NCBI GenBank assembly: GCA_964493205.1
Contig: CAZBMJ010000005.1
Coordinates: forward strand, 1-64,000
Source: CAZBMJ01 sp964493205
GTDB lineage: Bacteria; Myxococcota; UBA727; JABDBI01
Length of the DNA stretch: 64,000 nt
Direction of reading: 5' to 3'
The position numbers and the translations under genes were made by a program. Each line of letters starts with the position of its first letter. Positions within the stretch are counted from its first letter, which is position 1. The notes beneath the pieces are model-generated. The model was not told where the DNA came from. It searched no databases and worked only from the letters and a program-made list of their open reading frames with translations. This document shows, piece by piece, positions 52,611 to 62,524 of this stretch.

Positions 52611-54263
52611 ATGAATATATTTATCAGGATGGTATTTTTATTTCTTAGTTTCTCCGTTTTTGTGCAGGCAATAGAGCAAAAAACTAATAACAGTCTTAAT
52701 GAGGCGGCTAATAAGGAAGAACTAGAGCTCGCCGGATTAAAGGCTTTTTTAGATCAATATCCAAACAAAATTTTATTGAAAGATTGGGGAGAAGAAGAAT
52801 TATCCCATGATGAAGCTTCACTTGCGCCAACAACTCAATCTATGGGCAATGATTCGAAAACTATAAAAATTAGTATTAAAGATTTATCGGTAGATCAGGA
52901 AAATAAATTGGTAAATTATCGTATCACTAAGGCTGCAAAATTATATTATGAGCTACTGCGATTGCAGGTCGTAAAAAAAGCGATAGATTTAATTCCTGAA
53001 GATATTATTATTTTTCAATATTTATTAATCCCATCAGCATATTGGAATGGTACTAAAACCCTGGAAGGTAGTATCAAGTTATTTAAAAAATTAGCTAATA
53101 TCTATAACAATGTTTCTTCTCAAATGGGGGGCCTAGAGTTCGAAAATTTTTTTGGTTTCAATAATAATAATCAGACTCATTATGTTTGGTTTGAAACAAA
53201 AGAATATCTAAAAGGGGATGTACTTAGAGAGTTAGAAGAGAGCTATGGAAACTATCAAATCGAATTATCTAAAAATGAGGATAAATCTTCTATTCAATTA
53301 CCAGCTCCATTTATTTCCCCCCAAGATGCAGAAAAACTTTTCCGGGAAAGACAGCTAAATAAAAGTTCGAGTGGTCTTATTTTGCTCGATGGCAGAACCT
53401 ATCAACGAGAATTATTTGTGGGAGGAAAATTTTTAAGAAAACCAGCTCATTGGAATGATTGTCAAACGAATCTTTTCATAAGTGATGAAATTCATATGGA
53501 TCATTTCCCCCTAAAAGAACAATTTAATGGTATTGAATATCCTAAGGTTATTCGGTTGCAACATCTGCATCATTTGAAGAAGCAAAATGATTATCAGGAA
53601 AAACACAAAAATAGTAAAACTATTGTTGTATTTTTTCCTACTGGAACAATTGCGCCACGCATTATTATCTATGATACCACTAGCTTTTCTTGGCTGGGTC
53701 TATGTACAGGTAATCCAGAGCATCCACAGCGCCCTCTAGGTTTTATTGTATTAATAGATACTCTTGATGGAGCTCGAGCGCATTGTGCTAGTACCTATAT
53801 AGCCACACAAGAATCAACGAGGGAACAAGTCTTGGCTGTAGAGCTTAGTTATGATCATGCACGCGAAATAACTCTCGATACTTTCATCAAGATGCAAAAG
53901 GCATATTACGAGCAAAGTTCAGAGAAATTCTGGGAATCAAGTAATTTAGCTGGAGTAGACTTGAGAGATATCGACTTGCTCATTATTGTACAAGATAATG
54001 GTAAACTCTACCTGCCACGTTCTATGGCGGAGCAGATTTTGCCATCCTATTTAATTGAAGTACCGGTTAATAAAATTGAAATAACCCCCACTTTAGTCTC
54101 ATGCGAGGACCTAATGAGTCAAGCACGGAAGAGAAGAAGAGTGAGCAGTAAAAATCTCTCGCTTAGTAATGATAATGAGAAAGAAGACAAAGAATACTCT
54201 GGCTTAAGCGTAAAAACTTTGGTTAATAAGTTAGAAGCTTTATTGTTAGAAAAAAAATCCTAA
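52611..54263 (+). CDS. Exported hypothetical protein with NLS-like motif
   Basis: A 550-residue protein with a signal peptide (cleavage near VQA, residue 20). No known catalytic domain is seen; the central part (about 260-470) appears globular, with WNDCQTNLFISDEIHMDHF and a His-rich RLQHLHHLKK. Near the C terminus RKRRRV (506-511) matches a classical monopartite nuclear localisation signal, followed by an acidic, Ser-rich stretch. Base composition is slightly less AT-rich than its neighbours. Function unknown; a host-directed role is only suggested by export plus the basic motif. Confidence 0.6.
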   Translation: MNIFIRMVFLFLSFSVFVQAIEQKTNNSLNEAANKEELELAGLKAFLDQYPNKILLKDWGEEELSHDEASLAPTTQSMGNDSKTIKISIKDLSVDQENKLVNYRITKAAKLYYELLRLQVVKKAIDLIPEDIIIFQYLLIPSAYWNGTKTLEGSIKLFKKLANIYNNVSSQMGGLEFENFFGFNNNNQTHYVWFETKEYLKGDVLRELEESYGNYQIELSKNEDKSSIQLPAPFISPQDAEKLFRERQLNKSSSGLILLDGRTYQRELFVGGKFLRKPAHWNDCQTNLFISDEIHMDHFPLKEQFNGIEYPKVIRLQHLHHLKKQNDYQEKHKNSKTIVVFFPTGTIAPRIIIYDTTSFSWLGLCTGNPEHPQRPLGFIVLIDTLDGARAHCASTYIATQESTREQVLAVELSYDHAREITLDTFIKMQKAYYEQSSEKFWESSNLAGVDLRDIDLLIIVQDNGKLYLPRSMAEQILPSYLIEVPVNKIEITPTLVSCEDLMSQARKRRRVSSKNLSLSNDNEKEDKEYSGLSVKTLVNKLEALLLEKKS

Positions 54264-54335
54264 CTATATGGGTACTGCAAAAATGCAAATTTGTTTATTA
54301 AACCATGTAGCAACTTGGGTTAAATAGTTTAAAAT

Positions 54336-54836
54336 CTAATTAAAAGCCCCATTAAAGCCGCCATATATAGCACCTTTAATGCTACGAAAAACACTTACAG
54401 GCAATCTTATTCCTACATTAAATAATATGCTCTGCAGGGTATCAAAAGCCTTATTAGGAAAATAAGTAAGGGCTTGCTTTTTACTAAGATTACCATGGCG
54501 TAAGGTATAATCATGGACCATAATATTTTCCCAGTTAGAAAGGGCTGAGTTTATTTTCTTTTTATTATATTTTTGGTCATTAAGTCGTATTAAAGATTTA
54601 ATTTCTGAAACCATATTTTTAATTACTTTTTTTGTTTTACGGCCACTTAATTTCACAACTTTAAAAGGCAAGCTAGCTACTGTTTTACATCCATGGAGCA
54701 CTTCTCGTCTAATTTGATCGTTTTGGCTGCCTTCAGTATCGTACTCATAGTATTCACCTAAGTCTTTCATAGGGTCTTTGGCAAAAATCGTACCACAAAA
54801 AAATAAGCTTAGTAAAAGCAAGTAACGTAAATACAT
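54336..54836 (-). CDS. Exported basic hypothetical protein
   Basis: A 166-residue protein with a signal peptide ending GTIFA (about residue 19). The mature N terminus is acidic (DLGEYYEYDTEGSQ), the middle basic (KLSGRKTKKVIKN), and the C terminus has a Gly-rich hydrophobic helix (SIKGAIYGGFNGAFN) that could insert into a membrane. No family recognised. It converges with the preceding gene, with about 70 bases between. Confidence 0.55.
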   Translation of the reverse strand: MYLRYLLLLSLFFCGTIFAKDPMKDLGEYYEYDTEGSQNDQIRREVLHGCKTVASLPFKVVKLSGRKTKKVIKNMVSEIKSLIRLNDQKYNKKKINSALSNWENIMVHDYTLRHGNLSKKQALTYFPNKAFDTLQSILFNVGIRLPVSVFRSIKGAIYGGFNGAFN

Positions 54837-54890
54837 ATTACCCCCCCGGGTAGCTGTGTTTTTGGGCGAAATTGCTAATTTAAATATTTT

Positions 54891-55715
54891 TCATATAGTT
54901 ACTTTGGCCCTAATATTTTTTTTACTAACAATAAAGCTTGCAATTTCTTCTACAGATCTATTGGTCGTATCCACAAAAGGTATTTTTTCTCGTGTAAACA
55001 AATCTTTAAGGGCTAAAAGTTCTTTATTTACTTGCTCAACATTAGCATAGTTCCCTGCAGCTCTTCGCTCTTTACGAATAGAAGTCAATCGCTCAACACT
55101 TATTAATAAACCAAAAAGCTTATGGTGATTCTTTTTTTGTTCCAATGTAAGAGCAAATTCTGGTAAATCTTCAGAAGTAAAAGGATAATTGGCCACTTTT
55201 AATCCAAAATTAAGCGCTAAATACAAAGCAGTAGGGGTTTTGCCACAACGAGATACTCCTAATAAAATTATATCTGCCTCATCATAATCACTAACTTTTA
55301 GGCCATCATCGGTGCCTAAAGTAAAATCAATACTCATAATACGCTTATCATATTCTTTTATATTACTCATTTTGTGAGCTAGGCCTGCTCTTTGAGAAGA
55401 CTTTTCATCTATTAAACGCTCTAACTTAGGGATAAATGGCCGAACAATATCAATAATATTAATAAATTTAGCTTGCAGCATCCCCATAAGTTGCTCATTA
55501 AGCACTGAAGCAAAAATTATGGGTGCTTGCTCATCTTGTTTTTGTATTTCTTTAATTTCTTGGCATAGCTCTATTACTTTTTTTTGCGTATTGATAAAGG
55601 GACGCAAATGCTCCATAAAGTAAACGTTTTCAAATTGTGATAATAAACTTTTGCCTAAGCTTTTTGCTGTAAGCGCTGTGTTATCTGAAACATAAAATAT
55701 TTTTTGGATTTTCAT
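54891..55715 (-). CDS. ppsR: PEP synthase regulatory protein
   Basis: Bifunctional kinase/pyrophosphorylase (DUF299 family) that inactivates and reactivates PEP synthase by Thr phosphorylation. About 275 residues from the ATG at 55715, which gives the family-typical start MKIQKIFYVSDNTALTA; longer upstream frames run into ppsA. The P-loop is LLGVSRCGKTPTALYLA, followed by KVANYPFTSEDLP. It is divergent from ppsA with one base between the start codons, a strong functional link. Confidence 0.9.
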   Translation of the reverse strand: MKIQKIFYVSDNTALTAKSLGKSLLSQFENVYFMEHLRPFINTQKKVIELCQEIKEIQKQDEQAPIIFASVLNEQLMGMLQAKFINIIDIVRPFIPKLERLIDEKSSQRAGLAHKMSNIKEYDKRIMSIDFTLGTDDGLKVSDYDEADIILLGVSRCGKTPTALYLALNFGLKVANYPFTSEDLPEFALTLEQKKNHHKLFGLLISVERLTSIRKERRAAGNYANVEQVNKELLALKDLFTREKIPFVDTTNRSVEEIASFIVSKKNIRAKVTI

Positions 55716-55716
55716 T

Positions 55717-58080
55717 ATGAGCAACACTTCTTTAATAAAATGGTTTAATGAACTAAGCATGCAACACTTAAACCTAGTTGGTGGAAAAAACGCTTCTTTA
55801 GGTGAAATGATTTCAAACCTAAGCTCTTTAAATATTAAAGTACCTCTTGGTTTTGCCATCACCACCAATGCTTATAAAAATTTTTTACAAGAAAATAAAT
55901 TAACTAATACTATTTTTAATGAGTTAAAAAAACTAGATTCAAACAATTTAGCATCTCTTAATGAAGTCTCACAAAAAATTCAAGAACAAATTTTAGCGAA
56001 AAATTTTAATTCCAACACACTAGAGCTTATTAAAAAAGCCTATTTAGAACTTAAGAATAATCAAAAAAATTTTAGAGTAGCGGTAAGATCAAGCGCTTCA
56101 GCAGAAGATTTGCCCAATGCTTCTTTTGCAGGACAACAAGATACCTATTTACATGTAAGTAGCTTTGAGGAACTTATTGAAAAAACCAAAGCTGTTTATG
56201 CCTCCATGTTTAGTCCACGTGCTATCTCTTATCGCATACACAATAATTTTAACCACCAAGACGTCTATATGTCTGTTGGTGTACAAGAAATGGTTCACAG
56301 CGACCAAGGTGCCAGTGGAGTAATGTTTAGCCTTGATCCAGAAACAGGCTTTAAAGACGTTATTTTTATTAATGCCAGCTATGGCCTAGGTGAAAGTGTA
56401 GTGCAAGGCATAGTAAATCCTGATGAATTTGTAGTGTATAAGCCTGCCATAAAAAATAATGAACTTATAGTTTTACAAAAACGCCTAGGATCTAAAGCTA
56501 AAAAATTAGTGTTTGATCCTACTAATTCTAAGCTTTTGCTCAAAGAAGAAGATGTAGAAAAAGAGCTGCAAAATAAGTTTTGTCTTAATAAAGAAGATTT
56601 AAGTATATTAGCTAAAGCTGGCTTAAGCATTGAAGAGCATTATAAAAAGCCCATGGATATCGAATGGGCCAAAGATGGAATAAGCGGCAAAATCTTTATT
56701 TTACAAGCAAGGCCTGAAACTATTCATGGACAAAAAAAGAATAATACTACTTCACAAAGTTATGCTCTAGAACAAAAAAGTAAAGTTCTATGCGAAGGTC
56801 GTGCTGTAGGCAAAAAAATTGCTCAAGGAAAAGCGCGAGTATTAAAAAGCATACAAGACGCCCATGATTTTATGCCTGGTGAAGTTTTAGTAACAGACAT
56901 GACTGATCCAAATTGGGAACCTATCATGCAAAAAGCCTCTGCCATAGTAACCAATAGAGGCGGCAGAACGTGTCATGCAGCTATTATTGCTCGAGAGCTA
57001 GGACTTGCAGCTATTGTTGGTTGTGGCGATGCTACTAAAAAAATAACCAATTTATCAGATATAACTGTCTCTTGTGGCGAAGGTGATGTGGGGCAAGTAT
57101 TTGAAGGCTTACTGCCCATTACTATTCAAAGCCAAAGCATTGCCCTTAATAAAAATATTGGTACTGACTTAATGCTTATTGCTGCTAATCCATCAAAAGC
57201 TTTTTCTTATCATAGTCTGCCTCACAAAGGCATTGGCCTTGCAAGGCTTGAGTTTATTATTGCTAACAGCATTGGTATTCATCCTTGTGCTATTTTACAA
57301 ATAGATAACATGCCTAAAGAGATCAAAGAAGAAATTTTACATAAAAGCAAAAATTTTGCTTCAGCTAAAGATTTTTATATTGACACTATTGCCAGTGGCA
57401 TAGCATGCTTAGCTGCAGCAGCCAAACCCTATAAAGCAATTGTACGCTTAAGTGACTTTAAAACTAATGAATATGAAGAATTATTAGGTGGTCATTTATT
57501 TGAACCCAAAGAAAATAACCCCATGATTGGCTTTAGAGGAGCTGCTCGCTACATATCGGATTTGTTTAAGGATGCTTTTAAGCTTGAATGTATGGCATTA
57601 AAAAAAGTCTATGACCAATACAAAATGGACAACGTAGAAATCATGATCCCTTTTTGTAGAACCCTACAAGAAGCAAAAGAAGTAAGAGCCTTACTAGATG
57701 AACAAGGCTTAAGCGCCAAAAATAATATAAAAGTCATCATGATGTGTGAAATACCTAGTAATATTATGCTTGCAGATGAATTTTTAGATTATTTTGATGG
57801 CTTTTCCATTGGCAGTAATGACCTAACTCAGCTGTGCTTAGGCATCGATAGAGATTCTCACTTAGTAGCCAGTGGTTTTAATGAAAGCGATAAAGCTGTG
57901 CTAAAAATGATTGAAATAGCCATTACAGCATGCAAAAAACGCAATAAATATATTGGTATTTGTGGCCAAGGGCCAAGCGATAACCTAGAGTTTGCAAAAT
58001 GGCTCATAAGTAAGGGCATTGATTCCATATCTATTAGTGCTGATACATTTATGAATACGTATTCTGCTTTAAGTAGTTAA
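55717..58080 (+). CDS. ppsA: Phosphoenolpyruvate synthase
   Basis: Converts pyruvate, ATP and water to PEP, AMP and phosphate (gluconeogenesis). The 787-residue protein opens LIKWFNELSMQHLNLVGGKNASLGEM, has the ATP-grasp segment VRSSASAEDLPNASFAGQQDT, the phosphohistidine motif GGRTCHAAIIAREL with His420, and the C-terminal CGQGPSD with catalytic Cys749. Length and N terminus fit PpsA rather than PPDK (about 880). The neighbouring ppsR confirms it. Its promoter must lie inside ppsR. Confidence 0.95.
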   Translation: MSNTSLIKWFNELSMQHLNLVGGKNASLGEMISNLSSLNIKVPLGFAITTNAYKNFLQENKLTNTIFNELKKLDSNNLASLNEVSQKIQEQILAKNFNSNTLELIKKAYLELKNNQKNFRVAVRSSASAEDLPNASFAGQQDTYLHVSSFEELIEKTKAVYASMFSPRAISYRIHNNFNHQDVYMSVGVQEMVHSDQGASGVMFSLDPETGFKDVIFINASYGLGESVVQGIVNPDEFVVYKPAIKNNELIVLQKRLGSKAKKLVFDPTNSKLLLKEEDVEKELQNKFCLNKEDLSILAKAGLSIEEHYKKPMDIEWAKDGISGKIFILQARPETIHGQKKNNTTSQSYALEQKSKVLCEGRAVGKKIAQGKARVLKSIQDAHDFMPGEVLVTDMTDPNWEPIMQKASAIVTNRGGRTCHAAIIARELGLAAIVGCGDATKKITNLSDITVSCGEGDVGQVFEGLLPITIQSQSIALNKNIGTDLMLIAANPSKAFSYHSLPHKGIGLARLEFIIANSIGIHPCAILQIDNMPKEIKEEILHKSKNFASAKDFYIDTIASGIACLAAAAKPYKAIVRLSDFKTNEYEELLGGHLFEPKENNPMIGFRGAARYISDLFKDAFKLECMALKKVYDQYKMDNVEIMIPFCRTLQEAKEVRALLDEQGLSAKNNIKVIMMCEIPSNIMLADEFLDYFDGFSIGSNDLTQLCLGIDRDSHLVASGFNESDKAVLKMIEIAITACKKRNKYIGICGQGPSDNLEFAKWLISKGIDSISISADTFMNTYSALSS

Positions 58081-58151
58081 AATTAAAAGAAATTTAATTA
58101 ATTTAAGAAAAAAGATACTCATAAGTTCTTTTTTATGATAAAAACGTACTT

Positions 58152-59324
58152 ATGTATAACAGATTATTTAACTTACCAATAAAAAATAGCTTTTTTCTCT
58201 TTGGGCCAAGAGGTACTGGTAAAAGTTTTTTACTGCATCACAGATTGCCTACTGAACTTTATTTTGATTTGCTCGATGCCCGCATCTACACAGAATTACT
58301 GGCGATGCCTACGCGTCTTGAACAAAGAATACCCATAAATTTTTTTCAAGAAAAAGAACGTTTTATTATAATTGATGAAGTGCAAAAAATTCCGGCATTA
58401 CTAGACGAAGTCCATAGGCTTATTGAAAATCATCAATTAAAGTTTATTTTAACAGGATCGAGCGCTCGTAAAATTCGCCAAAGCGGAGCTAATTTACTAG
58501 CTGGAAGAGCTTTAACTCGATATTTATATCCTTTGACATCTATTGAGCTAGATAATCAATTTGATTTAATTAAGTCTCTTAAATATGGCCATTTACCAGG
58601 CGCAGTTTTAGCAGATAACCCAGAAGATTTTTTATTTTCCTATGTGGCAACTTATTTAAAAGAAGAAGTATTAGCTGAAGGAATTTTAAGAAATCTCTCA
58701 GCATTTGCACGATTTTTAGAATCAGCAAGTTTTTCACAGGCATGTGAACTTAATATTGCCAATGTAGCAGAAGATTGTTCAATAAATAGAAAAACAGCCA
58801 GTGATTATTTTCAGATTCTTGAAGACCTTTTATTGGCAGAACGAATTCCTATTTTTTCTAAACGAGCTAAGCGAAAGCTCTGCACTCATCCAAAATTTTT
58901 CTTTTTTGATGTAGGCGTTTTTAGACATTTGCGCCCCAAAGGCATACTTGATAGTAGTGAAGAAATAGATGGAGCAGCGCTAGAAACTCTTGTATGGCAA
59001 GAAATAAAGGCACTTAATGATTACTTAGATGCTCGTTATCAAATATTTTTTTGGAGAACTCATAATAAATTAGAAGTTGATCTAGTTCTCTATGGTCCAA
59101 AAGGGTTTTTCGCCATAGAAATTAAGCGCAGTGATCGAATAAGAGCGGGTGATCTTGATGGCCTAAAAGCTTTTTTAAGCGATTACCCAGAAGCAAAAGC
59201 TGTTACAGTCTATACTGGCACACGCAGTTATCATGAAAGCGGTATAGATATAGTACCTATTGAAAATTGGTTTGGCAAAGATGGTTTTGCGAAAAAACAA
59301 ATTTTTGCTCATTCTTCTTTATGA
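58152..59324 (+). CDS. AAA ATPase with DUF4143-type domain, second copy
   Basis: A 390-residue member of the same broad family as the gene at 13687 but only distantly similar. Walker A is GPRGTGKS (18-25), Walker B RFIIIDEVQKIP, and sensor-like ILTGSSARKIR. Then comes LLAGRALTRYLYPLTSIEL, an HTH-like segment (NRKTASDYFQILEDLLLAERIP), FFFDVGVFRHL, and a PD-(D/E)xK-like end (EVDLVLYGPKGFFAIEIKRSD). It overlaps the converging gene by 16 bases. Cellular role unknown. Confidence 0.82.
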   Translation: MYNRLFNLPIKNSFFLFGPRGTGKSFLLHHRLPTELYFDLLDARIYTELLAMPTRLEQRIPINFFQEKERFIIIDEVQKIPALLDEVHRLIENHQLKFILTGSSARKIRQSGANLLAGRALTRYLYPLTSIELDNQFDLIKSLKYGHLPGAVLADNPEDFLFSYVATYLKEEVLAEGILRNLSAFARFLESASFSQACELNIANVAEDCSINRKTASDYFQILEDLLLAERIPIFSKRAKRKLCTHPKFFFFDVGVFRHLRPKGILDSSEEIDGAALETLVWQEIKALNDYLDARYQIFFWRTHNKLEVDLVLYGPKGFFAIEIKRSDRIRAGDLDGLKAFLSDYPEAKAVTVYTGTRSYHESGIDIVPIENWFGKDGFAKKQIFAHSSL

Positions 59325-59665
59325 TTTTTATTTTTTTTACCAAACAATTTTCTAAAAATAGTTTTTAATCCACAATAGTCATTGATTAAAGTATCTAATT
59401 GCTCATCTATACCTTGATACTTAAATAAGTGATTAGCCATTTGTTTAGCTAGCTCATCATCTAAATCTACATATTCATATTGGATATTTTCATTTCCCAA
59501 ATTAGAATTTATATCCTCACCACCAACAAGATTTTCTATTTCTTGTGCTATTTTCTCACATTCACTGCTCTGTTCACTATCACACTCATACCCATCTTCT
59601 GAATCAGCAGCAAAAAGTATAACTGGTGAAACAAACAAAAATAAGAAAAAAATAAACTTGTTCAT
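59309..59665 (-). CDS. Small exported acidic protein
   Basis: A 118-residue protein with signal peptide MNKFIFFLFLFVSPVILFA (cleavage about residue 19). The mature chain is strongly acidic in its first half (DSEDGYECDSEQSSECEK, YVDLDDEL) and basic at the end (FRKLFGKKNKNHKEE). Three Cys. It lies one base after miaA on the same strand (miaA's stop is 59667 and this start is 59665), so it is the last gene of the mutL-miaA unit. Family unknown. Confidence 0.6.
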   Translation of the reverse strand: MNKFIFFLFLFVSPVILFAADSEDGYECDSEQSSECEKIAQEIENLVGGEDINSNLGNENIQYEYVDLDDELAKQMANHLFKYQGIDEQLDTLINDYCGLKTIFRKLFGKKNKNHKEE

Positions 59666-59666
59666 G

Positions 59667-60548
59667 TTAAACCCTATTAAAGTTTAGATAAAAATTTTCT
59701 TTTTTAAACCATGTAGCCTGGCGTTTGGCATACTGTCTATGGCTAATTAAAATAAGATTTAATGCCTGCTCAAAACTAATTTTTTTATCTGCATACAAAA
59801 GGGCTTCTCTAAACCCCATGGTATTTAATGCCCAATGATTTGTAGGCAATCTTTTTCTTAAGCTTACTGCTTCTTCTAAGAAACCACTATCAAACATAGT
59901 TATTATTCTTTTTTCTAAATTTTGGTATAAATTTATTTTGTCAGTTTTTAATAAAAACCAATGAGCTTTAAGCTTTACTTGTGTTTCACTAAAATTTGTA
60001 CGCAAATTAGAAGGCTTTTTTTGGGTAAGCAAAAAAATTTCCAACGCCCTTAAAATACGAAATTTATCAGTGGGCATAATGTTTTTAGCGCTTTCAGCGT
60101 CGATTAAATATAACTTTTCATACATGGCTTTTAAACCAAAATTTTCGCACTCCATATCTAACTTTAGGCGCAATGTTTCGTCTTTTTGGGGCAAATCAAT
60201 AATGCCATAGCGCAATGCTCTTAAATATAAGCCTGTGCCCCCTACAATTATTGCTCTTTTTTTTCTTGCTTGAATGTCTTTGATTATTTGATTAGTAAAA
60301 TTTATAAAAAAACCCACATCCATTTTTTGTATACAAGGATCCAAAATCCCGTAACCATGATGAGGAACCAATGCAAGCTCTTGCAAACTTGGAGCAGCGC
60401 TGCCAATAGCCATATATTTGTAGCATTGACGTGAATCAGCACACACTATTTCACCATTAAATTTTAGAGCTAATTTTAAAGCTAGCTTTGATTTACCACT
60501 GCCAGTAGCACCAGCTATTATTAGTGGCCTTAAGGTCTGTGAAACCAT
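59667..60548 (-). CDS. miaA: tRNA dimethylallyltransferase
   Basis: Adds a dimethylallyl group to A37 of tRNAs reading UNN codons. The 293-residue protein has P-loop GATGSGKSKLALKLA (13-27), the substrate site DSRQCYKYMAIGSAAPS (38-54), GGTGLYLRALRYG, and DKFRILRALEIF. The C-terminal region is a little short but complete. It overlaps mutL by 19 bases; the mutL-miaA order is common in bacteria. Confidence 0.94.
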   Translation of the reverse strand: MVSQTLRPLIIAGATGSGKSKLALKLALKFNGEIVCADSRQCYKYMAIGSAAPSLQELALVPHHGYGILDPCIQKMDVGFFINFTNQIIKDIQARKKRAIIVGGTGLYLRALRYGIIDLPQKDETLRLKLDMECENFGLKAMYEKLYLIDAESAKNIMPTDKFRILRALEIFLLTQKKPSNLRTNFSETQVKLKAHWFLLKTDKINLYQNLEKRIITMFDSGFLEEAVSLRKRLPTNHWALNTMGFREALLYADKKISFEQALNLILISHRQYAKRQATWFKKENFYLNFNRV

Positions 60549-62251
60549 CTTTTTATCTCTGAAGTATTAAACCATTTAACAATAGGTCGGCCATGGGGAC
60601 AATGAGCATTAAAATCTATTTTGTCTAGTTCAATTAATAATTTATTTATTTCATCTCTATGAAGTTTTTGACCCGCTCTAATAGAACTATGGCAAGCAAG
60701 GCTTGCGCATACATGATCAAAAATATCGCTATGAGCCCTACTTTGCCCCCATTCATCTATTTCATGCAGCAAGTCTATTACCAACTCTTTACTATTTTGT
60801 TTATTAATAAAATCAGGAACACTGGTAAGAATAATAGTTTGCTCACCAAAGAACTCACAGTCAAAGCCTAAGCTGATTAATTGCTCCTTGTGCTGTTGAA
60901 ATAATTGCAGCTCTTGGTAACTCAAATCTATATGTATTGGCAAGAGTAAATCTATTTTTTTAAAATTCTTTTTTTGCTTTATAATTTTTTCAAACATCAC
61001 ACGCTCATGAGCCGCATGCTGGTCAAGTAAAATAAGGCCTTTAGAGCTTTGCAATAAAATATAAAGATTATGCATCTGACCCAATATTTCTAAATCAGCA
61101 TACAAATCTTGCGGCATTAAGGGCTTTTGTTCTAATGAAAAGCTTGGAATATCTAAAACAGGTTCTTTAGTAGCTAAAAATTTATATTCAAGTTTAGGCT
61201 GATTAATAAAAGAAGCTTTAGGCAAACACACTTCTTCACTAGGTCTAAGCCATGGTGTTTTAGATAAAAAATCGCTTAAATTTTTAATAATTTCAGAAAT
61301 TATTCTATGTTCATCGGCAAACTTAACTTCAGTTTTTCTAGGATGGACATTAACGTCAAGCATTGATGGATCAACGTTAATTTTTAAAGCCATAATAGGA
61401 TTTTGCCCAACTTCCAACAAGGTTCTAAAAGCTACTTTAATAGCTCCCACAAGCTTTTTATCATAAATAAGTCGATTATTAATAAAAATATGGATATTGC
61501 GACTATCACGAGACTTGATCATGGGTGCAGCCACTACACCTTCTAGGTTCACCACATTTCCCATAATATTAAATGGATATAAATAGCCTAAGACATCTTG
61601 CCCTAATAAAGAACACGCTCGTTTAGTTAAATCGCTTTCAGTGGACTTAAAAACCAACACTTGCTTATCATCACTAAAAAACTGCCATGATATTTGGGGG
61701 TATAAAAACACAAAGGCCCGCATAAGCTTATCTATGGCCATATTTTCTGATTTTGGTGATTTAATAAATTTTAATCTTGCAGGAACATTAAAAAACAAAT
61801 CTCTTACTTCTATTCTAGTGCCATAGGCGCCTGCAGCAGGCTTACTACCTAAAATTTCTCCACCATGGCAACCTATTTCATACGCATTGTTATCTTCTTT
61901 GCTCTTAGAAATAATGGTTAAATTAGATACTGACCCAATAGAAGGCAAAGCCTCTCCTCTAAAACCAAAGCTGTTAACTAGGCCTAAGGATAAATCACTA
62001 GCTTTTTTAAGTTTACTAGTAGCATAACGCATTAATGCTAAAGGCAAGTCTTCTTTTGTGATGCCAGTGCCGTTATCTTGCACGATCATAAAATCAAGGC
62101 CACCATTTTTTATGCGCACCTCAATACTATCAGCACCTGCATCAATGGCATTTTCCACTAATTCTTTAATAACCGAGGCTGGCCGTTCTACTACCTCACC
62201 TGCGGCAATTTGATTAGAAGTATGAGTATCTAAGACAATTATTTTATTCAT
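60530..62251 (-). CDS. mutL: DNA mismatch repair protein MutL
   Basis: Mismatch-repair matchmaker. About 574 residues from the ATG at 62251; a TTG five codons further upstream is less likely. The GHKL ATPase motifs are ELVENAIDAGADSIEV, DNGTGI and FRGEALPSIGSVS. The C-terminal domain carries an endonuclease-type DQHAAHERVMFEK motif, plus ACHSSIRAG and CPHGRPIV, so this MutL likely nicks DNA itself in a MutH-independent pathway. No strong Shine-Dalgarno is visible. Confidence 0.94.
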   Translation of the reverse strand: MNKIIVLDTHTSNQIAAGEVVERPASVIKELVENAIDAGADSIEVRIKNGGLDFMIVQDNGTGITKEDLPLALMRYATSKLKKASDLSLGLVNSFGFRGEALPSIGSVSNLTIISKSKEDNNAYEIGCHGGEILGSKPAAGAYGTRIEVRDLFFNVPARLKFIKSPKSENMAIDKLMRAFVFLYPQISWQFFSDDKQVLVFKSTESDLTKRACSLLGQDVLGYLYPFNIMGNVVNLEGVVAAPMIKSRDSRNIHIFINNRLIYDKKLVGAIKVAFRTLLEVGQNPIMALKINVDPSMLDVNVHPRKTEVKFADEHRIISEIIKNLSDFLSKTPWLRPSEEVCLPKASFINQPKLEYKFLATKEPVLDIPSFSLEQKPLMPQDLYADLEILGQMHNLYILLQSSKGLILLDQHAAHERVMFEKIIKQKKNFKKIDLLLPIHIDLSYQELQLFQQHKEQLISLGFDCEFFGEQTIILTSVPDFINKQNSKELVIDLLHEIDEWGQSRAHSDIFDHVCASLACHSSIRAGQKLHRDEINKLLIELDKIDFNAHCPHGRPIVKWFNTSEIKRWFHRP

Positions 62252-62524
62252 ATATGATAATGCCAAGGTAAAATTTAAAACTGAGTAGATTATAAAAATT
62301 TTTATAGTATTTGTAAATCCAGGGTTTTATTGGGTCTAGCTTAGTTACAAGTGCCTAATTTTAGATCTAATAACTTGCTTTTAAATATAAATTTATTAAA
62401 CCTAAGCTAATAGATTAAATATGAGTATAAATATTTAATCCTGCTTAACCACCAATATAACTACATTGACTTTATTTTTTTAAAACATACTATAACTATA
62501 TTAAATAAAATTTACGGTTAATAT
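62252..62524. other. AT-rich intergenic region
   Basis: The gap between the divergent mutL and ubiquitin-like genes. It is very AT-rich, should hold both promoters, and shows no tRNA, repeat or open frame that I can support. Confidence 0.5.

Noticed and set aside
54841..54850. A C7G3 run in AT-rich DNA between two genes
   Set aside because: Too short to be more than a local oddity or a sequencing homopolymer; no feature attached to it.
62252..62524. A possible tRNA in the AT-rich gap before the ubiquitin-like gene
   Set aside because: No cloverleaf, TTC box or CCA end can be built; no tRNA or rRNA gene was found anywhere in the window.
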